Source: Erinaceus europaeus
Lineage: Eukaryota; Chordata; Mammalia; Eulipotyphla; Erinaceidae
DNA length: 64,000 bases
Reading direction: 5' to 3'
NCBI RefSeq assembly: GCF_950295315.1
Contig: NC_080181.1
Span: forward strand, 40,453,375-40,517,374
The notes below the pieces were generated by a model. That model did no database searches. It was not told the DNA's origin and saw only the letters and a program-made list of their open reading frames with translations. Position 1 is the stretch's first letter, and the number at the start of each line of letters is the position of its first letter. The position numbers were made by a program, and so were the translations under genes. Of the stretch, positions 32,266-42,984 are shown in pieces.

Positions 32266-32880
32266 TTAGGATGACCATATTTTGCAAGTAAGATTATTGA
32301 AGAAGGAAGGACCATGCATAATTCCGTAGTTGACTGCCAGCAGAACTGAGCCTATGCCCTGGAACTTGTGTATATTTTTTACTTGTCACAGAAGCTGAAG
32401 GAGCTATTAGCTCGTGACACATAATGACAGGCAATAATCATGTGACATTTCCGACTTGGTCACTTTTTAGTTCACATGAGCTTCCTTCCTCTCAACAGTT
32501 TCATGTGCTTGGCCATTTAATAATGTCTGATCACATTCAACTAACTGCCCTCCAACTTGACAAGTCCCATACATCTTCACAGTAAAGCACTCATTCCCAG
32601 TGTAGACAGCTGCTATTCATTTATTTAACTCAAATTGTTCACTGTTGGCACATCAGTATCTTAAAGCAGAATATGTTCCAGGTGATAATGCTGAAATAAG
32701 GGTTTTTCTTTGCTTCATTCATTCATTCACTCATTCTATACATCCATCACTGAAATAAGAAACTTTAATCTATATTGAAATACCCTCTGTAGATATGACA
32801 AAAGGAACTCAGTGAAGTTTGCAAAAGGCATAAATAAATTTATCACAAAGGTACTCACAGTCTGAATGGAGGGCAGATAC
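32266..32880. other. Single-copy sequence
   Basis: No gene or repeat family is recognised. Confidence 0.5.
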
Positions 32881-33060
32881 ACAAATGGCAGAATGTTGGC
32901 ATTACCATGTAAAGACCCAGCTTCCCACATGGGGAGTTGGGAGATGGGGTGAATCTTCTTGAGCACTGAAGCAGTGCTATAAATAAATAAATAAGTAAAT
33001 AAAGCCAGGTGGTGGCACCCCTGGTTAAGTGCACACAGTATAGTGCTCAAGATTCCTTAG
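32881..33060 (+). mobile_element. Dimeric SINE-A block, copy 1
   Basis: A diverged SINE-A left arm ends in '(AAAT)n aagtaaataaag' and is followed at once by a second SINE-A head 'ccaggtggtggcacccctgg'. Nearly the same block is at 36300-36470. Confidence 0.8.
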
Positions 33061-33495
33061 TGTGACCCAGGGTGGAAAGGCATGAGATGAAGGTTTGTGT
33101 TTCTGGTATCACAGCCTTGTAAGCTGTCTCTGGAACTTTCAAAGTGACTAGAAACTTTCTGGGAAGAGGTTAGGATCAGTAGTGGGTTTAAGATAGTCAC
33201 ACTTCGAGTAGGTAGGGAAGCAAGTAAAGAGGCCAGAGTCAGAGGTGGTCAGACAAAGCTTGATATTAAGAAATGAGCCTCTGGGAGGTGATTAAGTTCC
33301 AATGAGGTCAGTGCTCTAGATGAAGAGAAAAACACCTGATCTCATTCTCTCTACACTGGAGGAAACCAAGAAGACAGCTCTCAGGAGAACTTGAAAATCT
33401 CTCCACCTTCCAGCTCCTTCTTTTAAGGTCTGTTGTTTGAGTTCCTTTTTGGTGATGACAGCCCAAACTGATTAACACAACAGGGTATCTCATTT
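33061..33495. other. Single-copy sequence
   Basis: No gene or repeat family is recognised. Confidence 0.5.
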
Positions 33496-33497
33496 TC

Positions 33498-33756
33498 AAA
33501 AAATATTTTATTTATTTTGTATTGAATAGAAACAGGGAGAAATTGACAGGGATGGGGAAGAGAGAGAGGGAAAGGGAAAGGGAGAGGGAAGGAGAGAAAG
33601 AGGAAGAGAGAGAGAGAAGAAAGACATCTGCAGCACTGTTTCACCACTCAAGAAGCTCTTTCTCCCCTGCAAGTGGAGAGCAGGGGCTTGAATCCAGGCC
33701 CTTCTGTATTGTGACAAGTGTGCTGAACCAGATGCACTATCACCTGGCACCCCTCA
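33498..33756 (-). mobile_element. SINE-A, reverse
   Basis: It reads 'tgtattgaatagaaacaggg', a GA-rich middle, 'ggcttgaatccaggcccttc' and 'gcactatcacctggcacc'. Confidence 0.9.
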
Positions 33757-33870
33757 TTTTTCTTTCTAGCTGTGATATTTTTCAATTGTGTTGAATCCAA
33801 AACTATGGAAAAGTCGTGCTAAGATATCTCATTGTGACTTTAATTGTGATACTGAACACTGAAGAAGAGT

Positions 33871-33873
<3 letters not shown>

Positions 33874-33919
<46 letters not shown>
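33874..33919. repeat. (TG)n microsatellite
   Basis: About 23 TG units. Confidence 0.97.
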
Positions 33920-33921
<2 letters not shown>

Positions 33922-33964
33922 TCAAGTTCAAAGGAGAAGGATTTGGAACAATCCTTTAGAGTTT

Positions 33965-34024
33965 CTTTCCTTCTTTCTTTCCTTCTTTCTTTACTTCTGT
34001 CTTTCTTTCTTTCTTCCTTCCTTT
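33965..34024. repeat. (TTTC/TTCC)n microsatellite
   Basis: Imperfect TTTC and TTCC units lie directly beside the A-rich end of a reverse HLR-1. Confidence 0.93.
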
Positions 34025-34025
34025 A

Positions 34026-34990
34026 ATTGGTGATTTAATGATGATTGACAAGATTGTGGTATAAGAGGGGTACAGTTGCATACAATTCAATTCCCACCAC
34101 CAGAGTTCCATATCCCCTCCCCTCCCTTAGAAAGTTCCCTATTCTTTATCCCTCTAGGAGTATGGACCAAGAATCTTTATGGGGAGCAGAAGGTGGAAGG
34201 TCTGACTTCCGTAATTGCTTCACCACTGGACATGGACATTGGCAGGTCAAACCATACCCCAAGCCTGTTTCTATCTTTTTCTAGTGGGGCAGGACCTGGA
34301 AAAGTGAGGTTCCTGGACACACTGGTGAGGTTGTCTGCCCAAGGAAGTCAGGTTGGTGTCATGGTAGTATCTGTAACTTGGTGACTGAAACACATAAAGA
34401 TATAAAGCAGAACAAATAGTTTAATAATCAGGAACCTGGGAGTAGGGAGATAGCACAGAGGGTTAAGTGCATGTGGCGCAAAGCGCAAGAACTGGTGTAA
34501 GGATTCCGGTTCGAGCCCCTGGCTCCCCACCTGCAGGGGAGTCGCTTCAAAGGTGGTGAAGCAGGTCTGTAGGTGTCTCTCTTTCTCTTTCCCTCTCTAT
34601 CTTCCCCTCCTCTCTCCATTTCTGTCTGTCCTATACAACAACTATGACATCAATTAAAACAACAAAGGCAACAAAAAGGAGATAAATAAATAAGCAAACA
34701 AATAATAATAATAATCAGGAACCTAAAGGTGAAAGTATAACAGGTGAAATTTGGGGTCTTCATGTTGGAAAAAGCTAGGAAGTCTATTTTAGGTAAATTC
34801 CAAGGGGTCCATGACTTTACTTATTTTTCCTTAGCCTGACAACTAACGTGCAGGTAGGTTAGGTATGTTGTCTGGGAAGATGGTATCAGAGTTTAGAATA
34901 GGACTAGAAATCTGGATCAAGGCAGACAGTAGCTCCCAAATATGGGAAAATTATACAAATACCTTTGACTGTAAACCCCATTGATCAGTT
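34026..34990 (-). mobile_element. HLR-1, interrupted by SINE-B
   Basis: It reads 'aattggtgatttaatgatg', 'ataagaggggtacagttgc' and 'agcagaaggtggaaggtctg'. It continues after the SINE with 'taggtaaattccaagggg' to 'actgtaaaccccattgatc'. Confidence 0.92.
34438..34708 (+). mobile_element. SINE-B inside HLR-1
   Basis: It runs from 'gggagtagggagatagcaca' through 'ccggttcgagcccctggc' to a CAA/AAATAA tail. A 16-bp direct repeat 'taataatcaggaacct' lies at 34422-34437 and 34709-34724. Confidence 0.96.
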
Positions 34991-35104
34991 TCTTCTTTCT
35001 TTCTTTCTTTTTTTTTTTTTTGCCTCCAAGCTTATTGCTGGGACTCAGTGCCTGCACTACCACTATGAATCCACTGCTTCTGGAGGCTTTTTTTCTTTTA
35101 TTTA

Positions 35105-35318
35105 TTTATTTTTTAATTTCTTTATTGGGGAATTAATGTTTTACATTCAACAGTAAACACAATAGTTTGTACATGCATAACATTCCCCAGTTTCCCATAT
35201 AACAATACAACCCCCACGAAGTCCTCTGTTATCCTTCTTGGACCTGTATTCTCCCCACCCACCCACCCCAGAGTCTTTTACTTTGGTGCAATACACCAAT
35301 TCCATTTCAGGTTCTACG

Positions 35319-35325
<7 letters not shown>
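35105..35325 (-). mobile_element. L1 3' end, reverse, nested in the SINE
   Basis: It reads 'tctttattggggaattaatg', 'acaatagtttgtacatgcat' and 'gtcttttactttggtgcaat'. The SINE phrase 'ctggaggct' recurs on both sides (about 35083 and 35396), marking the insertion. Confidence 0.92.

Positions 35326-35380
<55 letters not shown>
35326..35380. repeat. (GT)n microsatellite
   Basis: About 25 GT units at the junction between the L1 fragment and the resumed SINE. Confidence 0.96.
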
Positions 35381-35384
<4 letters not shown>

Positions 35385-35630
35385 TTCTTTTTTTTCTGGA
35401 GGCTATTTCTTCTGTTTTGTTGCCCATGTTGTTATTGTTGCTGTTGGATAGGACAGAGAGAAAATGAGAGAGGAGGAGAAGACAGAGAGGGGAAAGAAGG
35501 ATAGACACCTGCAGACCTTCTCCACCACTTGTGAAGTGACCCTCCTGTAGGTGGGGAGCCAGGGGCTCAAGTCAGGATCCTTGCACCACTTTGCTACCCT
35601 ACTGCCAGTCCCCCATCGATCAGTTTCTTA

Positions 35631-35975
35631 ATGACCTACATGCAGATGCTACTCGTCATGCAGAGACACAAACAGAACTCCCAGGGAGTGTGGTCAGCAG
35701 TAGCCTCACCCTGGGGCAGCATGGTAAAGCAGATAGAGGCCCTCTAGGTCTGGAAGTGATTCTGCAATTAAAATAAAGAAAAAAAGACATGTACTTGGTC
35801 TCCGTCTCCATTTCAGATATAGAGTTTCTAAAACTCTTGGAACATCCTAAATGATTTTAAGTCAGGAAGAACATTGTCATGCATGTTGTTAGACTCAAGG
35901 GGTAACTCCGAAGGCAGCACCTAAAGATACAGTCTCACCGCAGTCAGTAGAACCAAACAGGTGAACAGAGGATTG
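35631..35975. other. Single-copy sequence
   Basis: No gene or repeat family is recognised. Confidence 0.45.
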
Positions 35976-35979
35976 GGAC

Positions 35980-36190
35980 TTTTCTTTCTTTTTTAAAAAT
36001 TTATTCATTATTGAATAGAGACAGAAATTGAGAAGGGAGAGAAACAGACAGAGAGACACCTGCACACCTGCATACCTGCTTCACCACTCATGAAATTTCC
36101 CCTCCGAAGGTAGGAACCAGCGGCTTGAACCTGGGTCTTTGTGCACTGTAATGTGTGTGCTTAACCAGGCACAGCACCACCTTACGCCAA
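35980..36190 (-). mobile_element. SINE-A, reverse
   Basis: It reads 'attattgaatagagacagaa', 'cggcttgaacctgggtcttt' and 'gcttaaccaggcacagcacc'. Confidence 0.9.
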
Positions 36191-36284
36191 GGACTGAGAA
36201 ACTTTAATCCTAGTCATTAACCTCTGGGGTTTGAAGAGCAAGTGGATGTTGATTCAGTCATGCCCATGAAAGAATGAGAGAGGT

Positions 36285-36620
36285 TGGGTTGTGGCTTACC
36301 TGACAGAATGTTGGCATTACCATGCACAAAGACCCAGCTTTCCACATGGGGAGTTAGGGGATGGGGGAAATCTTCTTGAGCAGTGAAGCAATGCTATAAA
36401 TAAATAAATAAGTAAATAAAGCCAGGTGGTGGCACCCCTGGTTAAGTGCACACAGTACAGTGCTCAAAGACCTGCAGGAGGAAAGCTTCATGAGCGGTGA
36501 AGCAGGGCTGCAGGTGTCTCTCTGTCTCTCTCCCTCTCTGTGTTATTCTCTCCTCTCAATTTCTCTGTCTTTATCCAATAACACATAAATAAATATATTA
36601 CTTTTTAAAAAAGAAAAACA
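36285..36620 (+). mobile_element. Dimeric SINE-A, copy 2 (full)
   Basis: The first unit starts 'ggttgggttgtggcttacct' and the second 'ccaggtggtggcacccctgg'. It ends 'ctttatccaataacacataa'. Positions 36300-36470 are nearly identical to 32881-33052. Confidence 0.88.
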
Positions 36621-36649
36621 AATAAATAAACCTTTAAAACACAAATGAA

Positions 36650-37160
36650 AACTGCTTTATTATATAGAGACACACTCACTCACACTCATGTCAGAAGTGG
36701 TGACCAGAACTGTAGTATTGGCATTTCTGGATGAGCTTGGCGTCAGGGATACAACGGACTTGACGGTCACAGCAGAGTCAGGAAAGATGAGTCTCAATGG
36801 AACACCTAAGTCTTAACACCTTAGAGCTCTGAGATAGGTCTGGACATCATCTTTTGTCAGTCCAGGCCTTAGCTCAGTTTTATCCTCTCTGGTCACCAAC
36901 TTAGTGCCAAGGAAAAGATGCTCAAGTTGCAGCCACATAGTGCATGTGATTTGCTTGCTTGTTTGCATCACCCTCAAGCTCCAAAAGCCCCACTTGTGGC
37001 AGAATATTTTCCACCAACAACTTCTTTTGTGAGATGACTGTCATCATACAAATGCCTAATGATGGAAAGTCAGTCATGACACGAATTCTCATACCTTTTT
37101 GCTCAAGAGGCAAGGTTTTTGGTGAGCTCAGTCAGCAAAGGATTTGAGATGAGGAAATGA
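36650..37160 (-). pseudogene. Possible decayed coding sequence, identity unknown
   Basis: The minus strand has an open stretch at 36922-37113 (63 residues, MPLEQKGMRIRVMTDFPS...). In another frame, around 36800-36900, it reads a plausible peptide TREDKTELRPGLTKDD. Codon-like composition and adjacent frames suggest a processed pseudogene. I cannot name a parent gene, and no A-tail or target duplication is clear. It may be chance. Confidence 0.25.
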
Positions 37161-37615
37161 GGGAAGAGAAAGTCTGAGCAGCAGGGAAGTCAGGACTCAG
37201 GGAGAAGTGAAGCTATTCTGTCAAAGGACTAACCCTGTAACTCTACACCAAGTTTAGAACAGGCAGAGGTCAAGGCTATACTTAGACATCAGGACAGCAG
37301 AGCTGGTTCAAAGACAGCTCATGGAATAAGAGAGCCTTGCTCAGGAAGAAAGGGGGGAAAATAGCACTGAAATAGATCTACCAAGTTAAAGAAGAATTTG
37401 GCTGAAGTCCTAATGGGGAATAAATAAAGTTTCAAACAAGAAAACATTTTGGTAAATATAAGATAGAGCATCCTATTATTAAATCATCAAACATGTTTTT
37501 TCTGAATATTTTTTATTAAGACTTACCCAATAAAAAATTCACTTCTCACAGCAAGACAAAAGCAAAATTTTATGAAAAATACCTGGCATGATATACTGGG
37601 GACTGAAATATAATC
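37161..37615. other. Single-copy sequence
   Basis: No gene or repeat family is recognised. Confidence 0.5.
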
Positions 37616-37742
37616 TCCCCAAAGTTATGTTGAGCACACAAATTGCCATCTGTAAGGATCCAGGTTCAAGCTTCCAGTGCCCACCTGTAGTGGGGCAACC
37701 TTCATGAGCAGTGAAGCAGTGCTGCAAATATCTCTCTCCCTC

Positions 37743-37928
37743 AAAGGGAAGGACACTTTGAAGTAATAATAGGTGTAGGCATGTGTGACTTAGAAAGGAA
37801 GTGAAGGCAGGGTTGTAGAAGTAAAAAAAAAAAAAAGGGCAAAAATTAGATGATAGACAGATAGATAGATAAATACATAGATAGATAGATAGATAGATGA
37901 TAGATAGATAGATGATAGATAGATAGAT

Positions 37929-37978
<50 letters not shown>

Positions 37979-38137
37979 CTGATTGATTTAGATACATAGC
38001 CAGCCCATATCTCTGACCTTGTGAGAACTATTGCAGTTTCTTCTGGAGGAGGATGAGGACACAGAGCTCTGGTGATAAGGATGGTGTGAAATTATTCCAC
38101 TATTATAATTTTTGTAAATCACTATTCAGTCACTAAT
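37743..38137 (+). mobile_element. HLR-2 3' end with expanded GATA array
   Basis: It reads 'aaagggaaggacactttgaa', 'aggtgtaggcatgtgtgact', a GATA array, 'ctctgaccttgtgagaacta' and 'cagtcactaataaaaatg'. Confidence 0.85.
37848..37978 (+). repeat. (GATA)n microsatellite inside HLR-2
   Basis: About 30 GATA-type units with a few ATGA and ACAT interruptions. The homologous place in the HLR-2 copy at 54337-54367 also carries GATA units. Confidence 0.96.
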
Positions 38138-38309
38138 AAAAATGTCTCTCTCTTTTTCTCCCTATCTCTGTCTTCTCTGCCCTCTCAATTTCTCTCTGTC
38201 CTATCATAAAAGGAAAAAATGACTGCTAGGAGCAGTGGACTTGTCATGCAGGCATTGAAGCCCAATGACAAACCTGGTGGCAAATTTGTTTCAAAAACTA
38301 TATTTATTT

Positions 38310-39220
38310 ATTTTTATTTTTTATTAGTGATTAAATACTGATTCACAAAATTACATGTTGGGTGGAGGGCTCATGTCTGGAACATGATATCAAAGGACCT
38401 AGCAGGGAAAAGTGAGAAATGTTATACATGTACAAACTACTTTTATTTTATTTTTGTCACTGTATATTATTTTTTACTATAAACTATTGAATGTTAATAA
38501 AAATTACATAAATAAATTATATGTCAACATATATATATAATTCTACACTGTTCCCACCACCAGAGTTCTGAATCCCAGTCCCTCCATTGCAGCCCACTGC
38601 AGTTCTCCCAAGGTTGTAGACATGGGTTAACTTTCATCTCTACTACTATCTGTCTACATTTGTACATAGTAGCCCTTCCAGCTCTAATCCTCTCTTCCCC
38701 TCTAAGCCACACATAACCCTGTTACTACACCCAGTTATCTTTCCCCTTTACCTCTTCTTTCTCTGGGAGCTGGAGTTCAGAGCCCTCTTATCCTCTTCAT
38801 CCTATCACTTCTCTCCCACTGGGAGTATGAAACAAAATTGTTTCTGGGGTGCAGAAAATGAGATTTCTGGATTCTGTAATTGCTTCTCCACTGGACATGG
38901 ACGTTGGCAGGTGGATCCATACCCCCATCTGTTTCTATCTTTCCCTAGTGAGCCAGAGCTCTGAACAAATGGGGTTCCGGGACACATTGGTGAGGTTGTC
39001 TGCCCAGAGAAGTCAGGATGGAATCATGTTAGCATCTGCAATGTGGTGTCTGGAAGGTGGCAGGACATAAAGTGAGAAAAAAATGGAAAAAAAAAGTGAG
39101 ACAAAATGATTAATGAACATGAATCAAAAAGTAGGAACAGAACAAATGAGATTAGAGATTTTAGGGTGGAAGAAGCTAGGAAGTCCATTTTAGGCATGAT
39201 TTTAGTTTAAGTTAATATAA
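38310..39220 (-). mobile_element. HLR-2, long copy, interrupted by L1 3' fragment
   Basis: The reverse terminus 'tattagtgattaaatactga' is followed, after an L1 piece, by 'ttcccaccaccagagttctg' and 'ttctcccaaggttgtagac'. It then joins the common HLR body ('ctgtaattgcttctccactg'). It shows that HLR-1 and HLR-2 share a body but differ in the last 300-350 bp. Confidence 0.87.
38365..38512 (+). mobile_element. L1 3' fragment
   Basis: It reads 'gtctggaacatgatatcaaa', 'gagaaatgttatacatgtac' and 'attgaatgttaataaaaatt', an L1 3' terminus nested in HLR-2. Confidence 0.75.
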
Positions 39221-39600
39221 GTTTATATGAATGCGCCCTAGCTAGCTTGACTGGGGCCCCCATAAGAAGGGGGAGATTATGACACACTTTATAGAGGGAA
39301 GAGCATGTGGAGATACAGGAAGAAAGTTTTCAGCCATCTCTAAGCCCAGGGGAGCAGCCTCAAAAGAACCCAACTTTGTCAATAACTTTACCTCTGCCTT
39401 CCAACCTCCAAAACTGTGAAGTCATGCATTCCTGTAGTTTAAGCCACCAAATCTGTGGTACTTTGTTATTGCAAACTAATCCAGGATGCTTGCTGACACT
39501 TTCTGGTCTGTTTCTTCTGGTTTTCTCAATCTTTGAGGATCCAGGGCATGGTAATTTTGACAATGTCCTGTACTTAGAGTCAACACAAACTCTATACTTG
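39221..39600. other. Single-copy sequence
   Basis: No gene or repeat family is recognised. Confidence 0.5.
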
Positions 39601-39605
39601 GTTTT

Positions 39606-39933
39606 AGATCTTTCTTTCTTTCTTTTTGTTATTTAAAAAAATATTTATTTATTTTCTTTTGTTGTCCTTATTGTTTTATCATTGTAGTTATTATTGCTGT
39701 TATTGATGTCGTCATTGTTGGATAGGACAGAGAGAAATGGAGAGAGGAGAGGAAGACAGAGAGGGGGAGACAAAGACAGACACCTGCAGACCTTCTTCAC
39801 TTCTTGTGAAGCAACTCCCCTGCAGGTGGGGAGCCAAGGGTTGAATTGGGATCTTTATGCCGGTCCTTGTGCTTTGCACTATGTGCTCTTAACCCACTGC
39901 GCTACATTCCTGACTCCCAGATCTTCTTTCTAT
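39606..39933 (-). mobile_element. SINE-B, reverse
   Basis: It reads 'ttattgatgtcgtcattgtt', 'cttgtgaagcaactcccctg' and 'ctacattcctgactccc'. Direct repeats 'agatctttctttct' and 'agatcttctttct' flank it. Confidence 0.92.
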
Positions 39934-39967
39934 AATATCTGTTTGTAAAGATGTGAGTTCTCTGGGT

Positions 39968-40200
39968 ACTGGGGCAGGAGGGGGATGGTGCACCAATTTA
40001 AATGCACGCATCACCATGCACAAGGAACCAGGTTCAAGCCCCCACTTTCCAACTGTGGAAGGGAAGCTTCAGGAGCAGTGAAGCAGGTCTGTATGTATCT
40101 ATCATTCTGTCTCCCTCTCTATCTCCCGCTCCCCTCTCAGTTTCTCTCTTTCTTATCAAATAAAATAGAAAAAAGGAAAAAATGGGCACTGGGAGCAGGA
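39968..40200 (+). mobile_element. SINE-A/B
   Basis: It has head 'gggatggtgcaccaatttaa', B-box-like 'caggttcaagcccccac', CT middle and tail 'cttatcaaataaaatag'. Confidence 0.85.
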
Positions 40201-40202
40201 AT

Positions 40203-40356
40203 TCAGAATACCACAGAGTGAAAAATAGACAACTGCAGACCTGCTTCACTATTCATGAAGCAGCTCCTCCCTGCAAGTGGCAAACAGGGCTTCCACTCTG
40301 GTCTTCACATGTAGTAATGTGTGCACTTAACCAGGTGTGCCACCTCCCAGCCCCCA
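40203..40356 (-). mobile_element. SINE, reverse, head portion
   Basis: It reads 'cagacctgcttcactattca', 'ggtcttcacatgtagtaatg' and 'aaccaggtgtgccacctccc'. It faces the preceding SINE tail to tail. Confidence 0.82.
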
Positions 40357-40427
40357 AACATTACAGTTTTAAGTTCAACCATTGAAAATTTAAATCATTT
40401 GAAAATTTAAAATTACAATGTAGAGAT

Positions 40428-40430
<3 letters not shown>

Positions 40431-40475
<45 letters not shown>
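40431..40475. repeat. (CA)n microsatellite
   Basis: About 22 CA units. Confidence 0.97.
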
Positions 40476-40478
<3 letters not shown>

Positions 40479-41060
40479 GATGCCATAGTCAGTAACAAGA
40501 AGTACAAACCAAGGAGTAGGTCACACCCCCTGGGTGGGTAGCTTGAACAGAGCACAATATGAAGCATCTGGCATTGAATGTAGCAACTCAACACTGTAAT
40601 TAAAGGGGAATCGCCAAATCTGTAAACATCAGGGCCTGCCAGCCCAATCATAGTTTCTGCCCAGCTGGTAAAGCTCAGAGATTCTGTTAATAAAATGGTC
40701 TCTGTCAGCTCCATGGAATTAATTTGAATGTCAAAAGCCAGAGCAGAGTGGGTCTTGCTTTAGGGGCTCTGGTAGGCTCTGCTTGGGGTGTGCAACAGTG
40801 CCTGCATCTGAACCCTCTGCCCACATCTTTTCCAAAACACAACTGGTATTTTAGAAAGCTTCGTAAGTACCCACTCCTATGTTTCCTCCCCAGTTTCATC
40901 CCACATCCTGCTCCCTCCCAGAACTTAAAGAACCATTCTTCAGGGAGCAAACAAGTCCCCAAAGTGAGGATGACACCATTTTCCCAGGTCACAGCCCCTG
41001 GTATCTTCACTCCAGAAGTCATAAAAGGTGTCAAAAGGTTCTGTCCTCTCTTCTTCTTTT
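40476..41060. other. Single-copy sequence
   Basis: It is somewhat more GC-rich than the average of the window, but no exon or repeat family is recognised. Confidence 0.45.
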
Positions 41061-41064
41061 GTGT

Positions 41065-41255
41065 TTCTTTGTTGGGGGGGGGGGGGTAAGGATTTACAGT
41101 CGACAGTAAATTACAGTAGTTGGTACATGTGTAACATTTCTCAGTTTCCCACATAACAGTTCAACCTACCATAGGTCCTCCTCTCCCATCATGCTCCAGG
41201 ACTTTAATTTCCCCTTCACCCCAGAATCTTTTATTTTGGTGCAATACACCTCTGT
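41065..41255 (-). mobile_element. L1 3' end, reverse
   Basis: A G-run is followed by 'taaggatttacagtcgacag', 'cagtttcccacataacagtt' and 'tcttttattttggtgcaata'. Confidence 0.92.
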
Positions 41256-41339
41256 CCTCTTTCTAAGACATCATCCATCATGTGGTAGGAGGCAAGTCAC
41301 TAATCCCCTCAATTTCCTTGTCTCTAAGTTGATCAGAAA

Positions 41340-41531
41340 ATACAATGTTGGATGGTTGGGTGGTGGTGTTAAGTGCACATATCACTATGTGCAAGGACCC
41401 AGGTTTGAGACTTACTCCCCACTTGCAGGGGGAGATACATTTCACAAATAGGTGAAACAGGTCTGTAAGTGTCTCTTTTTCTCTCTCCTTCTCTATCTTC
41501 CCACCCCTCTCAGTTTCTCTCTGTCCTGTGA

Positions 41532-41595
<64 letters not shown>

Positions 41596-41670
41596 AGAGA
41601 GAGAGGGAGGGAGGGAGGGAGGGGGGAGAAATAAAGGTAAAAATGGACAATGGACGCTGGGAGCAGTGAA
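41340..41670 (+). mobile_element. SINE with internal (GAAA)n
   Basis: It has head 'ggttgggtggtggtgttaag', CT middle, then a GAAA array (41529-41596) and GGGA units. It ends with a 3' module remnant 'acgctgggagcagtg'. Confidence 0.85.
41529..41625 (+). repeat. (GAAA)n(GGGA)n microsatellite
   Basis: About 17 GAAA units pass into GA and GGGA units. It lies in the tail of a SINE. Confidence 0.96.
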
Positions 41671-42545
41671 AGGAGTTAACACCACCTTGCCTCCAGTGTG
41701 GGCTGCCCATGTGACTTGCTTCCAAAAAAAGCACAGTTTAGAAAGGGTAAGAGGAACATCACAGTGGGGAAGTCTAATAAAGCTCACCTTGGCCAGATGG
41801 TCATGGTCAGCATCAACTATAATGAGTCATGTTGACAGGTTATGCCCTGGACATTCCTGATGGAAATGGGACTCTAGCTCTGTGATCTCCTTTGAATAAA
41901 TGCATACTCCCAGCCTAGCCATGAGGAAACCACCAGACAAATCCCAGTGTAGAAACATGCTCTGAAATACCAATAGAGGTCATGAAAAAATAAAGTCTGA
42001 GAAACTGTTACAACCCAGAGGCAGTTCAGGACTCAGGATGACTAAACACCATGCAGATCCTGGAACATTAAAAGATGCTAAGCCTGAGTGATAATAAATG
42101 AAAGGTCTGTTGAGGAGGGTGAGTTTACAGACATCACAATCAAATGCCATATCTGGACTCTGTTTAAATTTATTTAATCATTGAACAACTCAATGATTAA
42201 AGACAGTTCTGAGACACAGGTTTATTTTAGTATAGATTTCACAGAGGAAAAATAGGAATGAACTATTGTTAAATTCATTGAGCTGAGAGGTTATGTTTCT
42301 GTAGCAAACAAAAGCATGTTTTTGTCAATTAGAGATACACACTGCTATAGTTATTGGTTAAAGGACATGATATTATTACCAAATGTCAAGGTTCAGTGCT
42401 CACCAACTTGACAAGCCAATTAATTCCAGAGTCAAGGACTGGTTCAAGGAAAACAAGCTTGTCAGACTTGAGAAGATGGTGGGTCTATGTCTTAGAAAAA
42501 CATTTTACCCTCCACTTGTGGACAGATTAAACAGATATTTTAGAA
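41671..42545. other. Single-copy sequence
   Basis: No gene or repeat family is recognised. Confidence 0.5.
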
Positions 42546-42549
42546 TGTG

Positions 42550-42665
42550 CTATCTCAGGGGAAATAGCATAATGGTTATGCCAAAAGTCTTGTGCCTGCA
42601 GTTCCAAAGTCATAGGTTCAATCCCCCATATCACCATAAGCCAGAACTGTATGCAGTGCTCTGGG
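42550..42665 (+). mobile_element. SINE-C
   Basis: It reads 'caggggaaatagcataatgg', 'cataggttcaatcccccat' and 'gtatgcagtgctctgg'. Confidence 0.88.
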
Positions 42666-42667
42666 AG

Positions 42668-42980
42668 GGGGGGGGAAGGAGGGAGAGTTGTGGGGCACTG
42701 GGTTAAGTGCACTTAGTACTAAGTGCAAAGACCTGCACAAGGATCCCAGTTCCAGCCCCTGACTCCCCACCTGCAGGGATGTCTCTTCACAAGCAGTGAA
42801 GCAGGTCTGCAGCTGTCTACTTTTCTCTCTCCATCTCTCCCTCTCCCTCACGTCTCAATTTATCTCTGTCCTATCTAATTTTAAAAAAAAATGGGAGTGG
42901 GGAATAGCCACTAGGAGCAGTAGATTCATAGTGCTGGCACCAACCCCCAACAATAATCCTGGAGGCAAAAAAAAAAATAC
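42668..42980 (+). mobile_element. SINE-B with 3' module
   Basis: It reads 'cactgggttaagtgcactta', 'cccagttccagcccctgac', CT middle and 'cactaggagcagtagattc'. It ends 'aataatcctggaggcaaaaa'. Confidence 0.9.
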
Positions 42981-42984
42981 TATC

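Larger units (their letters stand above)
34994..35611 (-). mobile_element. SINE-B, reverse, split by an L1 fragment
   Basis: The reverse 3' module 'tattgctgggactcagtgcc' lies at 35032 and the rest at 35395-35611. Direct repeats 'ccattgatcagtttctt' (34978-34994) and 'ccatcgatcagtttctt' flank the whole composite, so the SINE inserted into the HLR-1 copy. Confidence 0.9.
37620..38290 (+). mobile_element. SINE split by HLR-2
   Basis: The head and body are at 37620-37742 ('caggttcaagcttccagtgc', 'gtgaagcagtgctgcaaata'). The tail and 3' module resume at 38138 ('tgtctctctctttttctcc', 'taggagcagtggacttgtc'). HLR-2 lies between. Confidence 0.8.
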
